A stretch of 64,000 bases of DNA from Pseudoalteromonas rubra (GTDB lineage: Bacteria > Pseudomonadota > Gammaproteobacteria > Enterobacterales > Alteromonadaceae). Made by a program: the position numbers and the translations under genes. Numbering within the stretch: the stretch's first letter is position 1; each line of letters opens with the position of its first letter. The stretch covers positions 1,582,501 to 1,646,500 of the forward strand of contig NZ_CP045429.1 of the NCBI RefSeq assembly GCF_005886805.2. The letters are read 5' to 3'. The notes under the pieces are model-generated. The model saw only the letters and a program-made list of their open reading frames with translations, made no database searches and had not been told where the DNA came from. Of this stretch, positions 46,926 through 57,442 are shown one piece after another.

Positions 46926-47378
46926 TTGGCCAACGAATTAAATAGCTTCGATATTCAAGAAATCCTAAAGCTACTGCCGCACCGTTACCCGATGCTGCTG
47001 GTAGACAAGGTCATTGATCATAAGCCTGGCGAATACTTACATGCAGTTAAGAATGTAACTGCGAACGAGCCTATTTTTACAGGCCACTTTCCCGATCAAC
47101 CTATTTTCCCAGGTGTGATGATTTTAGAAGCGCTGGCTCAGGCAACAGGCCTGTTGGGCTTCAAGACCGTCGAGAATCGCGGTGATAATGAACTATACTT
47201 GTTTGCAGCGATTGATAATGCGCGCTTCAAGCAGCCTGTTGTGCCTGGTGACACCATGCATTTACACGTTGAATTTGTTAAAGAGCGTCGTAATATCTGG
47301 AAATTTTCTGGTGTTGCAAAAGTTGACGATAAAGTCGTCTGTAGCGCTGAATTAATGTGTGCAAGAAGAGAGTTTTAA
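46926..47378 (+). CDS. fabZ: 3-hydroxyacyl-ACP dehydratase FabZ
   Basis: A 150-residue hot-dog-fold enzyme. [14 protein letters not shown], the catalytic His in [22 protein letters not shown] (short parts cited: [11 protein letters not shown]) and Glu in the following helix are present. TTG start with AAGGA 7 bases upstream. It dehydrates hydroxyacyl-ACP and so competes with LpxA/LpxD for substrate. Confidence 0.97.
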   Translation: MANELNSFDIQEILKLLPHRYPMLLVDKVIDHKPGEYLHAVKNVTANEPIFTGHFPDQPIFPGVMILEALAQATGLLGFKTVENRGDNELYLFAAIDNARFKQPVVPGDTMHLHVEFVKERRNIWKFSGVAKVDDKVVCSAELMCARREF

Positions 47379-47380
47379 GC

Positions 47381-48151
47381 GTGATCCATCCTACTGCAAT
47401 TATTGAGTCAGGTGCTCAGCTGGGCGAAAACGTATCGGTTGGACCTTATAGCTATATCGGTAATGATGTTGTTATCGGAGACAACTGTAAAATTGAATCT
47501 CACGTGGTAATAAAAGGACCTAGCGTGATTGGTTCTGGTAACCATATTTTTCAGTTCGCATCAGTGGGCGAAGCCTGCCAAGATAAAAAGTACAAGGATG
47601 AACCAACCAAACTCGTGATTGGTGACAACAATATTATCCGAGAGTGTGCCACTATCCACCGTGGAACTATTCAGGATAAAGGGATTACTGAGATAGGCAG
47701 CAACAACCTGTTTATGGCATACACCCATGTCGCACACGATGCCATCATTGGCAACAACGTGATTTTTGCCAACAACGCAAGCGTTGCAGGGCACGTTCAC
47801 ATCGGTGACTTTGTGATTTTGGCGGGCAATTCAGGTGTGCATCAGTTCTGTAAAATTGGTGCGCATGCCTTTGTTGGCATGTATAGCGGTGTGAATCAGG
47901 ATGTCCCACCATTTGTGACGACGACCGGTACACCGGCAAGACCTGCGGCGATTAACACAGAAGGGTTAAAACGCCGTGGTTATGAGTCAGATGAGATTAT
48001 GGCCATTCGTCGTGCATACAAGACCTTGTTCCGCAAAGGCCTGAAGCTGGACGAAGCACTGGAAGCCATGCGCGAAGATGCGGCAAAATTTGCTGGCGTA
48101 CAGCAAATGATCGACTTTATTGCGACTTCTGAAAGAGGATTGGTACGTTAA
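47381..48151 (+). CDS. lpxA: UDP-N-acetylglucosamine O-acyltransferase
   Basis: A 256-residue beta-helix enzyme, first step of lipid A synthesis. Family start IHPTAIIESGAQLGEN; catalytic His in FMAYTHVAHDAIIGN; HQFCKIGAHAFVG and the C-terminal helical domain follow. The GTG at 47381 is chosen, since an upstream in-frame GTG at 47357 would add eight residues inside fabZ. Followed by a terminator rather than directly by lpxB. Confidence 0.96.
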   Translation: MIHPTAIIESGAQLGENVSVGPYSYIGNDVVIGDNCKIESHVVIKGPSVIGSGNHIFQFASVGEACQDKKYKDEPTKLVIGDNNIIRECATIHRGTIQDKGITEIGSNNLFMAYTHVAHDAIIGNNVIFANNASVAGHVHIGDFVILAGNSGVHQFCKIGAHAFVGMYSGVNQDVPPFVTTTGTPARPAAINTEGLKRRGYESDEIMAIRRAYKTLFRKGLKLDEALEAMREDAAKFAGVQQMIDFIATSERGLVR

Positions 48152-48175
48152 ATTTATATAACGATCGATAACCTT

Positions 48176-48205
48176 TCTACATCGTATATCTGTATCTGAT
48201 ATACT
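48176..48205 (+). promoter_or_regulatory. Promoter candidate for lpxB
   Basis: TCTACA (48176-48181), 18 bases, TATACT (48200-48205). The -10 abuts the terminator stem, so transcripts for lpxB would start inside the hairpin DNA while those from lpxA would end there. Confidence 0.5.
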
Positions 48206-48236
48206 AACGCCATACAGCCTGTATGGCGTTTTTTTA
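48206..48236 (+). terminator. Terminator between lpxA and lpxB
   Basis: AACGCCATACA (48206-48216) / TGTATGGCGTT (48220-48230), perfect 11-bp stem with a 3-base loop and a T-run. lpxB begins 15 bases later. Confidence 0.88.
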
Positions 48237-48251
48237 TTCTAAAAGAATCAC

Positions 48252-49406
48252 ATGGCCAACGAAAAAGAAATTACGATAGGGATTGTTGCCGGCGAGCTGT
48301 CTGGTGACATCTTAGGTGCGGGTTTGATCCATGCACTGCGTGAACATTACCCTAATGCTCGGTTTATCGGGATAGCCGGTCCAAAAATGCTCGATGCCGG
48401 GTGCGAAACCTTATTCGATATGGAAGAGCTGGCCGTGATGGGCCTGGTGGAAGTCCTGGGGCGTTTGCCACGATTACTGAAAATACGTAAACAACTGGTC
48501 GAACACTTCATTGCTCAAAAGCCGGATATTTATATAGGTATTGATGCACCCGACTTTAACCTGCGCGTAGAAAAACCACTCAAAGCAGCCGGGATTAAAA
48601 CGGTTCAGTACGTTAGCCCCTCAGTGTGGGCATGGCGGCAAAAGCGAATTTTTAAAATCGCAGAAGCGACCAACCTGGTGTTGTCTCTTTTACCATTCGA
48701 AAAAGCTTTCTACGACAAGCATGAAGTGCCGTGCACTTTTGTCGGGCATACGCTGGCAGATGAAATCCCGCTGGATGTGGATGTCACAGCCGCGCGTGCG
48801 CAGCTGGGGTTAAAGGACTCTGATACGGTGCTGGCTCTGTTACCGGGTAGCCGTGGCTCTGAAGTAAGCCAGTTGAGCGAAACCTACTTGCTCACAGCCA
48901 AAGCTCTAGCTGACAAAATCCCCAACCTGAAAATTCTTGTGCCCCTGGTGAACGAAAAGCGCAAGGCACAGTTTCAGGCAATCAAATCGCAGGTGGCCCC
49001 CGAGCTGAGAACCATTCTACTGGATGGTCAGTCTTCTTTAGCGATGACAGCGGCCACCGCGGTATTACTGGCGTCTGGTACAGCGACACTCGAAGCTATG
49101 CTATACAAAAAGCCAATGGTCGTTGGTTATAAGCTCAAGCCAATGAGCTATTGGATTTTCAATACCTTTTTTACTTTCAACATTAAGCACTTTTCTTTGC
49201 CAAACTTGTTGGCGGATGAAGCGCTGGTTGAAGAGTTTTTACAACAGGATTGTAACCCAGATGCACTCACGGACGCCTTGCTACCTCTGCTGAGAGGCGA
49301 TAACTCAGCCCTGATCCAAAGATTTTATGATATTCACCAGAATATACGCCGCGACGCCAGTAAACAGGCTGCGCAGGCAGTAGTGGAGTTAATGAATGCA
49401 AATTGA
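48252..49406 (+). CDS. lpxB: Lipid-A-disaccharide synthase
   Basis: A 384-residue GT-B glycosyltransferase that condenses UDP-diacylglucosamine with lipid X. Landmarks: [17 protein letters not shown], the [15 protein letters not shown] segment, [20 protein letters not shown] and [13 protein letters not shown]. Separated from lpxA by a terminator with an own promoter candidate. The end overlaps rnhB by 11 bases. Confidence 0.97.
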   Translation: MANEKEITIGIVAGELSGDILGAGLIHALREHYPNARFIGIAGPKMLDAGCETLFDMEELAVMGLVEVLGRLPRLLKIRKQLVEHFIAQKPDIYIGIDAPDFNLRVEKPLKAAGIKTVQYVSPSVWAWRQKRIFKIAEATNLVLSLLPFEKAFYDKHEVPCTFVGHTLADEIPLDVDVTAARAQLGLKDSDTVLALLPGSRGSEVSQLSETYLLTAKALADKIPNLKILVPLVNEKRKAQFQAIKSQVAPELRTILLDGQSSLAMTAATAVLLASGTATLEAMLYKKPMVVGYKLKPMSYWIFNTFFTFNIKHFSLPNLLADEALVEEFLQQDCNPDALTDALLPLLRGDNSALIQRFYDIHQNIRRDASKQAAQAVVELMNAN

Positions 49407-49989
49407 ACGTCCTGATATGCAGTATATTGCAGGCGTAGATGAAGTAGGCCGTGGCCCTCTGGTAGGTGACGTGGTAACAGCAGCCGTGATTTTAGATCCG
49501 GCCAATCCGATAGCCGGGTTGGCAGATTCCAAGAAACTCACCGAAAAAAAACGCCTGCTACTGGCTGAAGAGATTAAACAAAAGGCGCTGTGCTATCATG
49601 TTGCACGTGCCACTGTGAGTGAAATTGATGAGCTAAATATCCTGCATGCCACTATGTTGGCTATGACGCGTGCTGTTGAAGGCCTGGCCGTTAAAGCACA
49701 GTTTGTGTTTGTCGACGGCAACCGTTTGCCCGAACTGAGCGTCCCTGCGCAGGCCGTGGTCAAAGGAGACAGCCTGGTTGCAGAGATCAGCGCTGCGTCT
49801 ATACTGGCCAAAGTAACGCGCGATCAGGAAATGCTCGACCTGGACAAAGAGTATCCTCAGTATGGTTTTGCTGCACACAAAGGTTATCCGACCAAAGCCC
49901 ATTTTGCGGCGCTGAGTGAGTTTGGTGCAACACCGCATCACAGAACCAGCTTCAAACCTGTACAGCGCATTTTGGCGGAGAAGCAGTAG
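49396..49989 (+). CDS. rnhB: Ribonuclease HII
   Basis: A 197-residue RNase H-fold nuclease that removes ribonucleotides from DNA. The motif [21 protein letters not shown] gives the catalytic Asp-Glu pair, and [21 protein letters not shown] and [13 protein letters not shown] complete the active site. GGAG is 7 bases before the ATG at 49396. Overlaps lpxB; dnaE starts two bases after. Confidence 0.97.
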   Translation: MQIERPDMQYIAGVDEVGRGPLVGDVVTAAVILDPANPIAGLADSKKLTEKKRLLLAEEIKQKALCYHVARATVSEIDELNILHATMLAMTRAVEGLAVKAQFVFVDGNRLPELSVPAQAVVKGDSLVAEISAASILAKVTRDQEMLDLDKEYPQYGFAAHKGYPTKAHFAALSEFGATPHHRTSFKPVQRILAEKQ

Positions 49990-49991
49990 TT

Positions 49992-52900
49992 ATGGCAGCA
50001 CCTGAGTTTGTTCATTTAAGAGTACACAGTGACTTTTCTATGGTTGACGGGCTGGCTAAAACTAAGCCCATTGTGGCGCGTGCCGCTGAACTGGGCATGC
50101 CAGCCTTTGCGATTACCGATCAGATGAACTTGTGCGGCCTGGTCCGTTTTTACGGTACTGCGCATGGTGCAGGCATTAAACCTCTGGTGGGGGCGGATTT
50201 TTGGCTGAAGAGCGATCAGTTTCCTGATGAGCCGAGTCGCATTGTGGTGCTGGCAAAAAACAATGAAGGCTATAAAAACCTTACTTTACTGATCTCCGAA
50301 GCCTATTTACGCGGGCATGTATTTCATCGGCCTGTTATTGATAAGGCATGGCTTGCCAAATATAAAGAAGGCCTGATCTTACTCTCAGGTGCCAAAGATG
50401 GCGATGTCGGTAAAGCCCTGCTCAAGGGTAACCCGCAGCTGGTTGCCGATACGGTTGAATTTTACGAGACCCATTTCGCCGATCATTATTATCTTGAACT
50501 GCACCGTACCGGCCGTGAGCAAGAAGAAGAATATCTGCATGCTGCAATCGCACTGGCCACACAAAGAGGCTTGCCTGTCGTCGCAACCAACGAAGTGGTG
50601 TTCCTGCATGAACAGGATTTTGAACCACACGAAATTCGTGTGGCCATCCACGACGGCTACACACTGGAAGACAAAAATCGACCCAGACGTTTCTCCAAAG
50701 AGCAGTATCTAAAAACCCCTGAGCAAATGCAGGAGTTATTCAGTGATATTCCAGAGGCGTTACAAAATACCGTTGAGATAGCCAAGCGCTGTAATGTTAC
50801 GGTGCAGCTTGGGACCTACTTCCTGCCTGATTACCCAACTGGTGAGTTAAAGATTGAAGACTTCCTGGTCAAGGTATCCCGCGATGGTCTGGAAGAGCGA
50901 CTGTTATTCTTATTCCCGGATGACGCGGAACGTGCCGAAAAGCGTATCCCTTATGATGAACGTCTGCAAATTGAACTTGACGTAATCAACCAGATGGGAT
51001 TCCCGGGCTACTTCCTGATCGTAATGGAGTTCATCCAATGGAGTAAGGATAATGATATTCCGGTTGGACCGGGGCGGGGCTCCGGTGCGGGTTCTTTGGT
51101 TGCTTATGCGTTAAAGATCACCGATCTGGACCCACTTGAATTCGACCTGCTATTCGAACGTTTCCTTAACCCTGAACGTGTCTCGATGCCCGACTTCGAC
51201 GTCGACTTCTGTATGGACCGACGGGATGAAGTAATCGACCACGTATCTAAACTGTATGGTCGTCAGGCGGTATCTCAGATCATCACCTTTGGTACGATGG
51301 CGGCTAAGGCGGTTATCCGGGATGTAGGCCGGGTGCTTGGGCACCCTTACGGCTTTGTTGACCGAATTTCTAAGCTGGTGCCTGGTGACCCGGGTATGAC
51401 ATTGGCCAAAGCGTTTGAGGTTGAGCCTCGATTGCCTGAAGTGTATGACGGCGATGAGGAAGTCCGCGAGCTGATCGACAAGTGTCGTATTCTTGAAGGC
51501 TGTACCCGTAACGCCGGTAAGCACGCCGGGGGCGTGGTTATCTCGCCTACCAGCATTACTGACTTCGCTGCATTGTATTGTGATGAAGAAGGTAAGTTCC
51601 CGGTCACTCAGTTTGATAAAAACGACGTTGAAACGGCCGGTCTGGTAAAGTTCGACTTCCTGGGTCTGCGTACTTTAACCATTTTGCAGTGGGCGTTGGA
51701 CATGACCAACGAGCGACTGGCGCGCGACGGCATTGAGCCGGTCGATATTGCGGCCATCCCACTGGACGATCCGGCCAGTTTTGAAGTGTTACTGAGAGCC
51801 GAAACCACCGCGGTATTCCAGCTGGAATCACGGGGGATGAAAGATCTGATCCGCCGTCTGAAGCCGGACTGTTTCGAAGATATGATCGCACTGGTTGCTT
51901 TGTTCCGTCCGGGTCCGCTGCAATCGGGGATGGTAGATAACTTCATCGACCGTAAGCATGGTCGCGAAGATATCTCATATCCGGATGCGCAATACCAGCA
52001 CGAGAGCCTGAAACCCATCCTGGAGCCGACCTACGGGATCATCCTATACCAGGAACAGGTAATGCAGATTGCCCAGGTCCTGGCGGGATACAGCCTGGGT
52101 GGCGCGGACTTGCTTCGTCGAGCCATGGGTAAGAAAAAGCCCGAGGAAATGGCGAAGCAGCGAACGACCTTTGAAGACGGTGCGAAAGACAACGGAGTTG
52201 ATGGCGAACTTGCAATGAAGATCTTCGATCTTGTAGAGAAGTTCGCAGGTTACGGCTTTAACAAATCTCACTCTGCTGCTTATGCACTGGTGTCATATCA
52301 GACGCTGTGGATGAAGACCCATTATCCGGCCGAGTTTATGGCTGCGGTAATGTCGGCGGATATGGATAACACCGACAAAATCGTGACCCTGGTCGATGAA
52401 TGCGAAAACATGAAGTTGACGCTGCTTCCACCAGACGTCAATGCGGGTGTCTACAAGTTTGCTGTAAACCGTCAGGGTGAGATAGTTTACGGTATCGGTG
52501 CCATCAAAGGGGTGGGTGAAGGCCCGGTAGAAGCCATCCTGGAAGCCCGGGAGCAGGACGGTCCGTTTAAAGATTTATTTGATTTCTGTGCCCGGGTTGA
52601 CCTGAAACGCCTCAACCGTAGGGTTATTGAAAAACTGATCTACGCAGGCGCGCTGGATCAGCTGGGACCAGAGAAGACACAACCAGGCCGTGCTACTTTG
52701 CTTGCGAGCCTCAAAGATGCCATGAAGTCAGCCGAGCAGCATCACAAGGCTGAATCGCTGGGGCAGAGTGATTTGTTCGGTCTGCTGGCCGTTGAACCCG
52801 ACGAAGTAGAACAAGCGTTTGTCAAAGCCATTGGGCTGTCAGACGATGAATGGTTGCAGGGTGAAAAAGACACTTTAGGCTTGTATCTGACGGGTCACCC

Positions 52901-53483
52901 GATCAATCAGTACAGAAAAGAGTTAAAAAATTACACTTCTGGTCGTCTAGTAGAATTACAGCCGACGAATCGCGATGTGCAATCGACGGCTGCCGGACTG
53001 GTTATCAATGCAAGGGTGCTGATCAATAAGAAAGGCAAACGCTGGGGTCTGATAACTTTAGATGACAAGAGCGCACGAATTGATGTACGCTTATTCCCTG
53101 AACAGTTTGAAATGTACCAAGATATGCTGCAAATGAACCAAATCTTGGTAATATCCGGACAGGTCAGCTTTGATAACTTCTCCGGCGGCATTACAATGAC
53201 CGCCAGAGAAGTCTGTACCATAGCTCAGGCCCGCGAAAAGCGGATCAGTGCGATAAAAATGACATTGAATATGGTGCAAATAGACGCGAATTTCATAGAT
53301 AATCTGAAAAAAGTACTGGAACCGTACAAATTTGGTACGTGTCCGGTAAAAATCCAATATCAGCGCCCAGACGCGATAGCGGAAGTGACATTAGGTATGC
53401 AATGGTGTGTGACGCCCAGTGATGATCTCCTCAGACGATTATCCAAGATGGCGGCGCAGGAAATAGAACTAGAATTTAATTAA
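49992..53483 (+). CDS. dnaE: DNA polymerase III subunit alpha
   Basis: An 1163-residue replicative polymerase. Order: PHP domain ([17 protein letters not shown]), palm with [16 protein letters not shown] and the catalytic [15 protein letters not shown] near residue 399-411, fingers, then the tandem HhH, OB-fold ([24 protein letters not shown] in part) and C-terminal domain. Length matches E. coli (1160). The PHP His/Asp set (HSDFS) seems degenerate, as normal for proteobacterial DnaE. Confidence 0.98.
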   Translation: MAAPEFVHLRVHSDFSMVDGLAKTKPIVARAAELGMPAFAITDQMNLCGLVRFYGTAHGAGIKPLVGADFWLKSDQFPDEPSRIVVLAKNNEGYKNLTLLISEAYLRGHVFHRPVIDKAWLAKYKEGLILLSGAKDGDVGKALLKGNPQLVADTVEFYETHFADHYYLELHRTGREQEEEYLHAAIALATQRGLPVVATNEVVFLHEQDFEPHEIRVAIHDGYTLEDKNRPRRFSKEQYLKTPEQMQELFSDIPEALQNTVEIAKRCNVTVQLGTYFLPDYPTGELKIEDFLVKVSRDGLEERLLFLFPDDAERAEKRIPYDERLQIELDVINQMGFPGYFLIVMEFIQWSKDNDIPVGPGRGSGAGSLVAYALKITDLDPLEFDLLFERFLNPERVSMPDFDVDFCMDRRDEVIDHVSKLYGRQAVSQIITFGTMAAKAVIRDVGRVLGHPYGFVDRISKLVPGDPGMTLAKAFEVEPRLPEVYDGDEEVRELIDKCRILEGCTRNAGKHAGGVVISPTSITDFAALYCDEEGKFPVTQFDKNDVETAGLVKFDFLGLRTLTILQWALDMTNERLARDGIEPVDIAAIPLDDPASFEVLLRAETTAVFQLESRGMKDLIRRLKPDCFEDMIALVALFRPGPLQSGMVDNFIDRKHGREDISYPDAQYQHESLKPILEPTYGIILYQEQVMQIAQVLAGYSLGGADLLRRAMGKKKPEEMAKQRTTFEDGAKDNGVDGELAMKIFDLVEKFAGYGFNKSHSAAYALVSYQTLWMKTHYPAEFMAAVMSADMDNTDKIVTLVDECENMKLTLLPPDVNAGVYKFAVNRQGEIVYGIGAIKGVGEGPVEAILEAREQDGPFKDLFDFCARVDLKRLNRRVIEKLIYAGALDQLGPEKTQPGRATLLASLKDAMKSAEQHHKAESLGQSDLFGLLAVEPDEVEQAFVKAIGLSDDEWLQGEKDTLGLYLTGHPINQYRKELKNYTSGRLVELQPTNRDVQSTAAGLVINARVLINKKGKRWGLITLDDKSARIDVRLFPEQFEMYQDMLQMNQILVISGQVSFDNFSGGITMTAREVCTIAQAREKRISAIKMTLNMVQIDANFIDNLKKVLEPYKFGTCPVKIQYQRPDAIAEVTLGMQWCVTPSDDLLRRLSKMAAQEIELEFN

Positions 53484-53499
53484 ACAGGTAGTTTAGAGC

Positions 53500-54456
53500 A
53501 TGAGCCTCAATTATCTTGAATTTGAGCTTCCGATTGCAGAATTAGAAGCAAAAATCAATGAATTACAAAACGTAAGCCGCTCTGGCAGTCTTGATCTCAG
53601 CCTTGAAGAAGAGATCAGCCGCCTCAAGGAAAAAAGCGTAGAGCAAACGAAAAAGATCTTCGACAACCTGGGTGCCTGGCAGGTATCTCAGCTGGCGCGT
53701 CATCCGCTTCGTCCATATACTCGCGATTATATCGAGCGTATTTTCACTGAATTTGACGAGTTTGCAGGTGACCGTACGTTCGCAAACGATCCGGCCATTC
53801 TGGGCGGTGTAGCACGTCTAGATGATAAGCCAGTGATGATCATTGGTCAGCAGAAAGGCCGTGATACTGCTGAGAAAATCAAGCGCAACTTTGGTATGCC
53901 TAAGCCAGAAGGGTATCGTAAAGCACTACGCCTGATGGAAATGGCTGAGCGTTTTAAAATGCCAATCATCACCTTCATCGACACGCCGGGCGCTTACCCG
54001 GGCGTTGGCGCTGAAGAGCGTGGTCAGAGTGAAGCAATCGCACGTAACCTGAAAGTGATGGCTGCGCTGAAAGTACCGACCATTTGTACTGTCATTGGTG
54101 AAGGTGGTTCAGGTGGCGCACTGGCCATTGGTGTGGGTGACCGCGTTAACATGCTGCAATACAGCACTTACTCAGTTATCTCGCCGGAAGGCTGCGCGTC
54201 GATTCTGTGGAAGAGTGCTGAAAAAGCCCCATTGGCGGCAGAAGCTATGGGTGTTTCGGCAACGCGAGTGAAAGAGCTGGATCTGATCAATACCATTATT
54301 GACGAGCCTATGGGCGGCGCACATCGCAACTACGATACGATGGCGAAAAACCTTAAAGCACAGCTGAAGCGTGATCTGGGTGAGCTTGAAGCGCTCAGTA
54401 CAGAAGAAATGCTGGAACAACGCTACCAGCGCCTGATGTCATTTGGTTACTGCTAA
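53500..54456 (+). CDS. accA: Acetyl-CoA carboxylase carboxyltransferase subunit alpha
   Basis: A 318-residue crotonase-fold subunit. Landmarks: [14 protein letters not shown], the [15 protein letters not shown] segment, [42 protein letters not shown] in parts, and [17 protein letters not shown]. Forms the carboxyltransferase with AccD. Follows dnaE by 16 bases and ends at a strong terminator. Confidence 0.98.
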   Translation: MSLNYLEFELPIAELEAKINELQNVSRSGSLDLSLEEEISRLKEKSVEQTKKIFDNLGAWQVSQLARHPLRPYTRDYIERIFTEFDEFAGDRTFANDPAILGGVARLDDKPVMIIGQQKGRDTAEKIKRNFGMPKPEGYRKALRLMEMAERFKMPIITFIDTPGAYPGVGAEERGQSEAIARNLKVMAALKVPTICTVIGEGGSGGALAIGVGDRVNMLQYSTYSVISPEGCASILWKSAEKAPLAAEAMGVSATRVKELDLINTIIDEPMGGAHRNYDTMAKNLKAQLKRDLGELEALSTEEMLEQRYQRLMSFGYC

Positions 54457-54480
54457 ACCAGAGCGACACAGCAAAACCGA

Positions 54481-54507
54481 AAAAAGCCGCATCGCGGCTT
54501 TTTTTGT
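54481..54507 (+). terminator. Terminator of accA
   Basis: AAAAAAGCCGC-ATC-GCGGCTTTTTTTT: an 11-bp stem counting A-T pairs, 3-base loop, with long T-run 25 bases after the accA stop. Confidence 0.92.
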
Positions 54508-54557
54508 GCCTGCTAAATCGGGATAATACTGCCTAAGTACCTACAAAACCCGTGATT

Positions 54558-55925
54558 ATGACTCAGACACCGCTTTATAAACGTTTTTCAGCCAGTTTAG
54601 ACGTCTTACTGGCAAATGAGGTAGCACCTGATGAAACATTTGCGGTAACGCATACGGCAACACGCGGCCTCACCGTCGCGCTTTCGGGTGGTGTTGATTC
54701 AATGGTACTGCTGCACTTGTGTCACCACTACGTGCAAATCCATCCTCATCTGGCCCTGCATGCGATTTATGTTGATCATGGCTTGTCGCCCAATTCTTTG
54801 CAGTGGCAGACATTTTGCCAGGCACAGTGCGATGCATTGGCGGTTGCGTTTACCCCCGTCTCCGTCAAGGTCTTGGCACAAAACCGGCAAAGCCTCGAAG
54901 CTCAGGCCCGCACAGCACGGTATGAAGCATTGGACAAACGGGCGGATCAGGGGCATGCACTGGTGCTCGGCCAGCATGGTGACGATCAGGTTGAGACCTT
55001 TTTACTGCGTCTGAAACGGGGTTCAGGTCTGAAGGGGCTCGGTGCCATGCACGCGCACAGTACACTGCCATCTGGGCGCGTCTGTTTAAGGCCTTTGTTG
55101 TCATCAGAGCGCGCCGACATAGAGGCGTTTGCACAGACATTTGGCATTGCTCACATCGAAGACGAGTCAAATCTCAGTGATCGATTTGATCGCAATTTCT
55201 TGCGTAATCAGGTACTGCCTTTGCTAAAATCCCGTTTTTCGGGATTTATTCCCAGCGTTATGCGCACCGTTGAGTTGTTGCAGGGGCAGCAGGCCTTGCT
55301 GGACGAAATCACCCAGGCTGATCTGGCGCAATGTCGCAGTGAGCTGAGTTTATCTATCAGCCGCCTTGCACAGTTTGCTCCATTGCGGCAACAAAATCTG
55401 GTACGTGCCTGGTTAGCGGAGCTGGGTGTCCAGATGCCATCGCAGAAGCAGCTTGATCAGATCCTGAGCCAGGCACTTAATGCTCGGGCTGACGCACAAA
55501 TGACGGTTTCGCTGTCTGGCGGGCAGGTCCGGCGCTTCAGAGATCAATTACATTGGGTGATCGAGCAGCCGCCGCGACAAGCACAGTGTGATGTTGGCCT
55601 GAAAAAGGTGGCGCTGGATGACAATACAACCTTAAGTGTGATTGAAGGTCAGGGAGTTCGTCACCCGACTGCAGATGAGCAGGTGTCAGTGCGGTTTAAT
55701 TGCCTGAATGAAAAAGTTAAACCGCCCGGGCGCAGTGGCCGTAATACGCTTAAACATTGGCTCAAAGACTATGATGTGCCCACCTGGGAGCGCAGTCGCG
55801 TGCCTTTGATTTATTATAACGACGAGCTGGTGCAGGTCGTTGGGTTTTTCGTCAATGAGGCGTATGCATCGTCTCAGGGACTTAGCTGGAAGTTAGAAGA
55901 TGCAAGAAACACAAAAAATCGGTGA
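54558..55925 (+). CDS. tilS: tRNA(Ile)-lysidine synthetase
   Basis: A 455-residue enzyme that makes lysidine at C34 of tRNA-Ile(CAU). The PP-loop LTVALSGGVDSMVLLHL lies near residues 37-53, followed by YVDHGLSPNS, GQHGDDQVETFLLRL and the C-terminal TilS domain (KPPGRSGRNTLKHWLKDY). ATG 54558 is preferred; a GTG at 54552 is in frame. No good RBS is seen. The end overlaps the next gene by 26 bases. Confidence 0.95.
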   Translation: MTQTPLYKRFSASLDVLLANEVAPDETFAVTHTATRGLTVALSGGVDSMVLLHLCHHYVQIHPHLALHAIYVDHGLSPNSLQWQTFCQAQCDALAVAFTPVSVKVLAQNRQSLEAQARTARYEALDKRADQGHALVLGQHGDDQVETFLLRLKRGSGLKGLGAMHAHSTLPSGRVCLRPLLSSERADIEAFAQTFGIAHIEDESNLSDRFDRNFLRNQVLPLLKSRFSGFIPSVMRTVELLQGQQALLDEITQADLAQCRSELSLSISRLAQFAPLRQQNLVRAWLAELGVQMPSQKQLDQILSQALNARADAQMTVSLSGGQVRRFRDQLHWVIEQPPRQAQCDVGLKKVALDDNTTLSVIEGQGVRHPTADEQVSVRFNCLNEKVKPPGRSGRNTLKHWLKDYDVPTWERSRVPLIYYNDELVQVVGFFVNEAYASSQGLSWKLEDARNTKNR

Positions 55926-56241
55926 ATCGCTGGCAAATAAGGCCATCTGGGCAGTACTGGGTTGCGGTGCCTTGTTTATTGTTTTGGTGATGAACGGGGG
56001 TCTGAATATTGGAAATGTTGTGCTCAGCCTGAGTGTCGGCGCACTCAGTGCAGCATTGTTACTGGCGTACTGGCACGGTAAAGGTGGCAGCTTTTTTATC
56101 TTTGGTCTGGGTGCGCCCATGCTGGCAATCATCTTCAGTGACCTGCCCAACTTTTTATCACTGGCCTGGGTGATCAACAGCTTCTTTTGCGGCTTCTCTG
56201 CATTGTTATTGCTGTATAAATTGATTTTGCTGCGTAAGTAA
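55900..56241 (+). CDS. Small membrane protein, four TM segments
   Basis: A 113-residue protein with four hydrophobic segments (for example AIWAVLGCGALFIVLVMN, VLSLSVGALSAALLLAYW and FFCGFSALLLLYKLILL). No family recognised. Its first 26 bases overlap the 3' end of tilS, so it is probably translated by coupling. Alternative: a start further in. Confidence 0.65.
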   Translation: MQETQKIGESLANKAIWAVLGCGALFIVLVMNGGLNIGNVVLSLSVGALSAALLLAYWHGKGGSFFIFGLGAPMLAIIFSDLPNFLSLAWVINSFFCGFSALLLLYKLILLRK

Positions 56242-56357
56242 AATTACCTGCAATACACGTTAAATGCCAGGTGGAGAACTCCTTTTACAAACCTTTCGGG
56301 GTGGTTTTTGACATCATTAATAAGGTAATTAGATCCCTGAAGCAGACGGGGATAAAG

Positions 56358-56387
56358 GCCATATTGCGTTAGGGGACGCAATATGGC
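56358..56387. terminator. Hairpin downstream of the GGDEF gene
   Basis: GCCATATTGCGT (56358-56369) / ACGCAATATGGC (56376-56387), perfect 12-bp stem with a 6-base loop, placed 13 bases past the minus-strand GGDEF stop. No T-tract of note, so termination is likely but not certain. An outer CAGAC/GTCTG pair flanks it. Confidence 0.6.
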
Positions 56388-56400
56388 GAGGCTGTCTGTA

Positions 56401-57297
56401 TTAGAGTGTACGGGCGCAGTTTCGACCGGCGTCCTTGGCGCGATACAGACCTTTATCTGCCCGTGAGAAAATCTCGTTCGGGCAATCCTTGCTGGTTGCC
56501 AGTGTAAAGCCGATACTGGTGGTCACGTCATGATTCTTCATAATCGTACAGGTTCTGACGGACGCCATAATGCGCTCTGCAATCACCTTATTGGTGGTAA
56601 ACGCCGGGTCGTCTATCAGTATTGCGAATTCATCGCCACCAAAACGGAAGACCGTATCGGTCGCACGCACCGAAGACTCCAGAATGCGGGCAAATTCAAT
56701 CAACACATTGTCGCCCATTTTGTGGCCATACAGGTCGTTAACTTGTTTAAAGTTATCGAGATCCAGTAGCATCAGGCTAAAGTTGCTGTGATGACGACGA
56801 CTGCGCTCCAGCTTTTTAGCCAGAAACTCATTAAACTGGCTACGGTTCGACAAGCCGGTCAGTGAATCTTTGGTTGCCAGCTTTAGCACCCTTTGATACA
56901 TCAGGGCATTTCTCAGCGGATACAATAAGCAGGTGTGCAGCTGGATAAGCCGGGCCTGCAAAGCCTCGCTGAGACGATATTTACTGAAGTACACAATCTG
57001 ACCCAGATGCTGGCTGTTTAACTCCAGATCAAAGGTATACGGGCTGAGCTGATTGTTGCTCTGCTGCATCTGAAACACCCCTTCGCTGGAGTGAAACTGT
57101 AATCCGGCCAGGTTGATAATACGCTTGATGTAGCCTGCAAAGATGTCAAGCAGGGCGTTGACATCCAGCGTTGTTTGTAATTTTTCGGTCAAACTCATCG
57201 GGTTTTCGGGGACGTGCGACATTTGCATTTGCGCATTAAACGGCAAAAAATCCCCGCGCGTCGGCGCCCGTTGAGTCAAAATATGGACATTTTCCAT
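56401..57297 (-). CDS. Diguanylate cyclase (GGDEF)
   Basis: A 298-residue protein. The C-terminal GGDEF domain (about 140-298) has the intact active-site motif RFGGDEF (GGDEF at 220-224), the upstream LDLDNFKQVNDLYGHKMGD metal/guanine elements, and an RATD inhibitory I-site at 211-214, exactly five residues before GGDEF. It should make c-di-GMP with product inhibition. The N-terminal 135 residues could be a divergent GAF-like sensor; no membrane span is visible. Confidence 0.93.
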   Translation of the reverse strand: MENVHILTQRAPTRGDFLPFNAQMQMSHVPENPMSLTEKLQTTLDVNALLDIFAGYIKRIINLAGLQFHSSEGVFQMQQSNNQLSPYTFDLELNSQHLGQIVYFSKYRLSEALQARLIQLHTCLLYPLRNALMYQRVLKLATKDSLTGLSNRSQFNEFLAKKLERSRRHHSNFSLMLLDLDNFKQVNDLYGHKMGDNVLIEFARILESSVRATDTVFRFGGDEFAILIDDPAFTTNKVIAERIMASVRTCTIMKNHDVTTSIGFTLATSKDCPNEIFSRADKGLYRAKDAGRNCARTL

Positions 57298-57442
57298 CTA
57301 GTATTCCCCTAAGTACAACATTCGAACTGTTCTAAGCGAGTTTCATGCCAAAAATTTAAACTGGCTGAAAAACAGCTGCTTGCTATATTTAATAGTGGAT
57401 AAAAATTGCTCAACACTATTTTATTGACGCTTGGGAGGCGGT

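Noticed and set aside
47357..47380. Upstream GTG start for lpxA
   Set aside because: It would add eight residues inside fabZ with no family support; the GTG at 47381 matches the family N-terminus.
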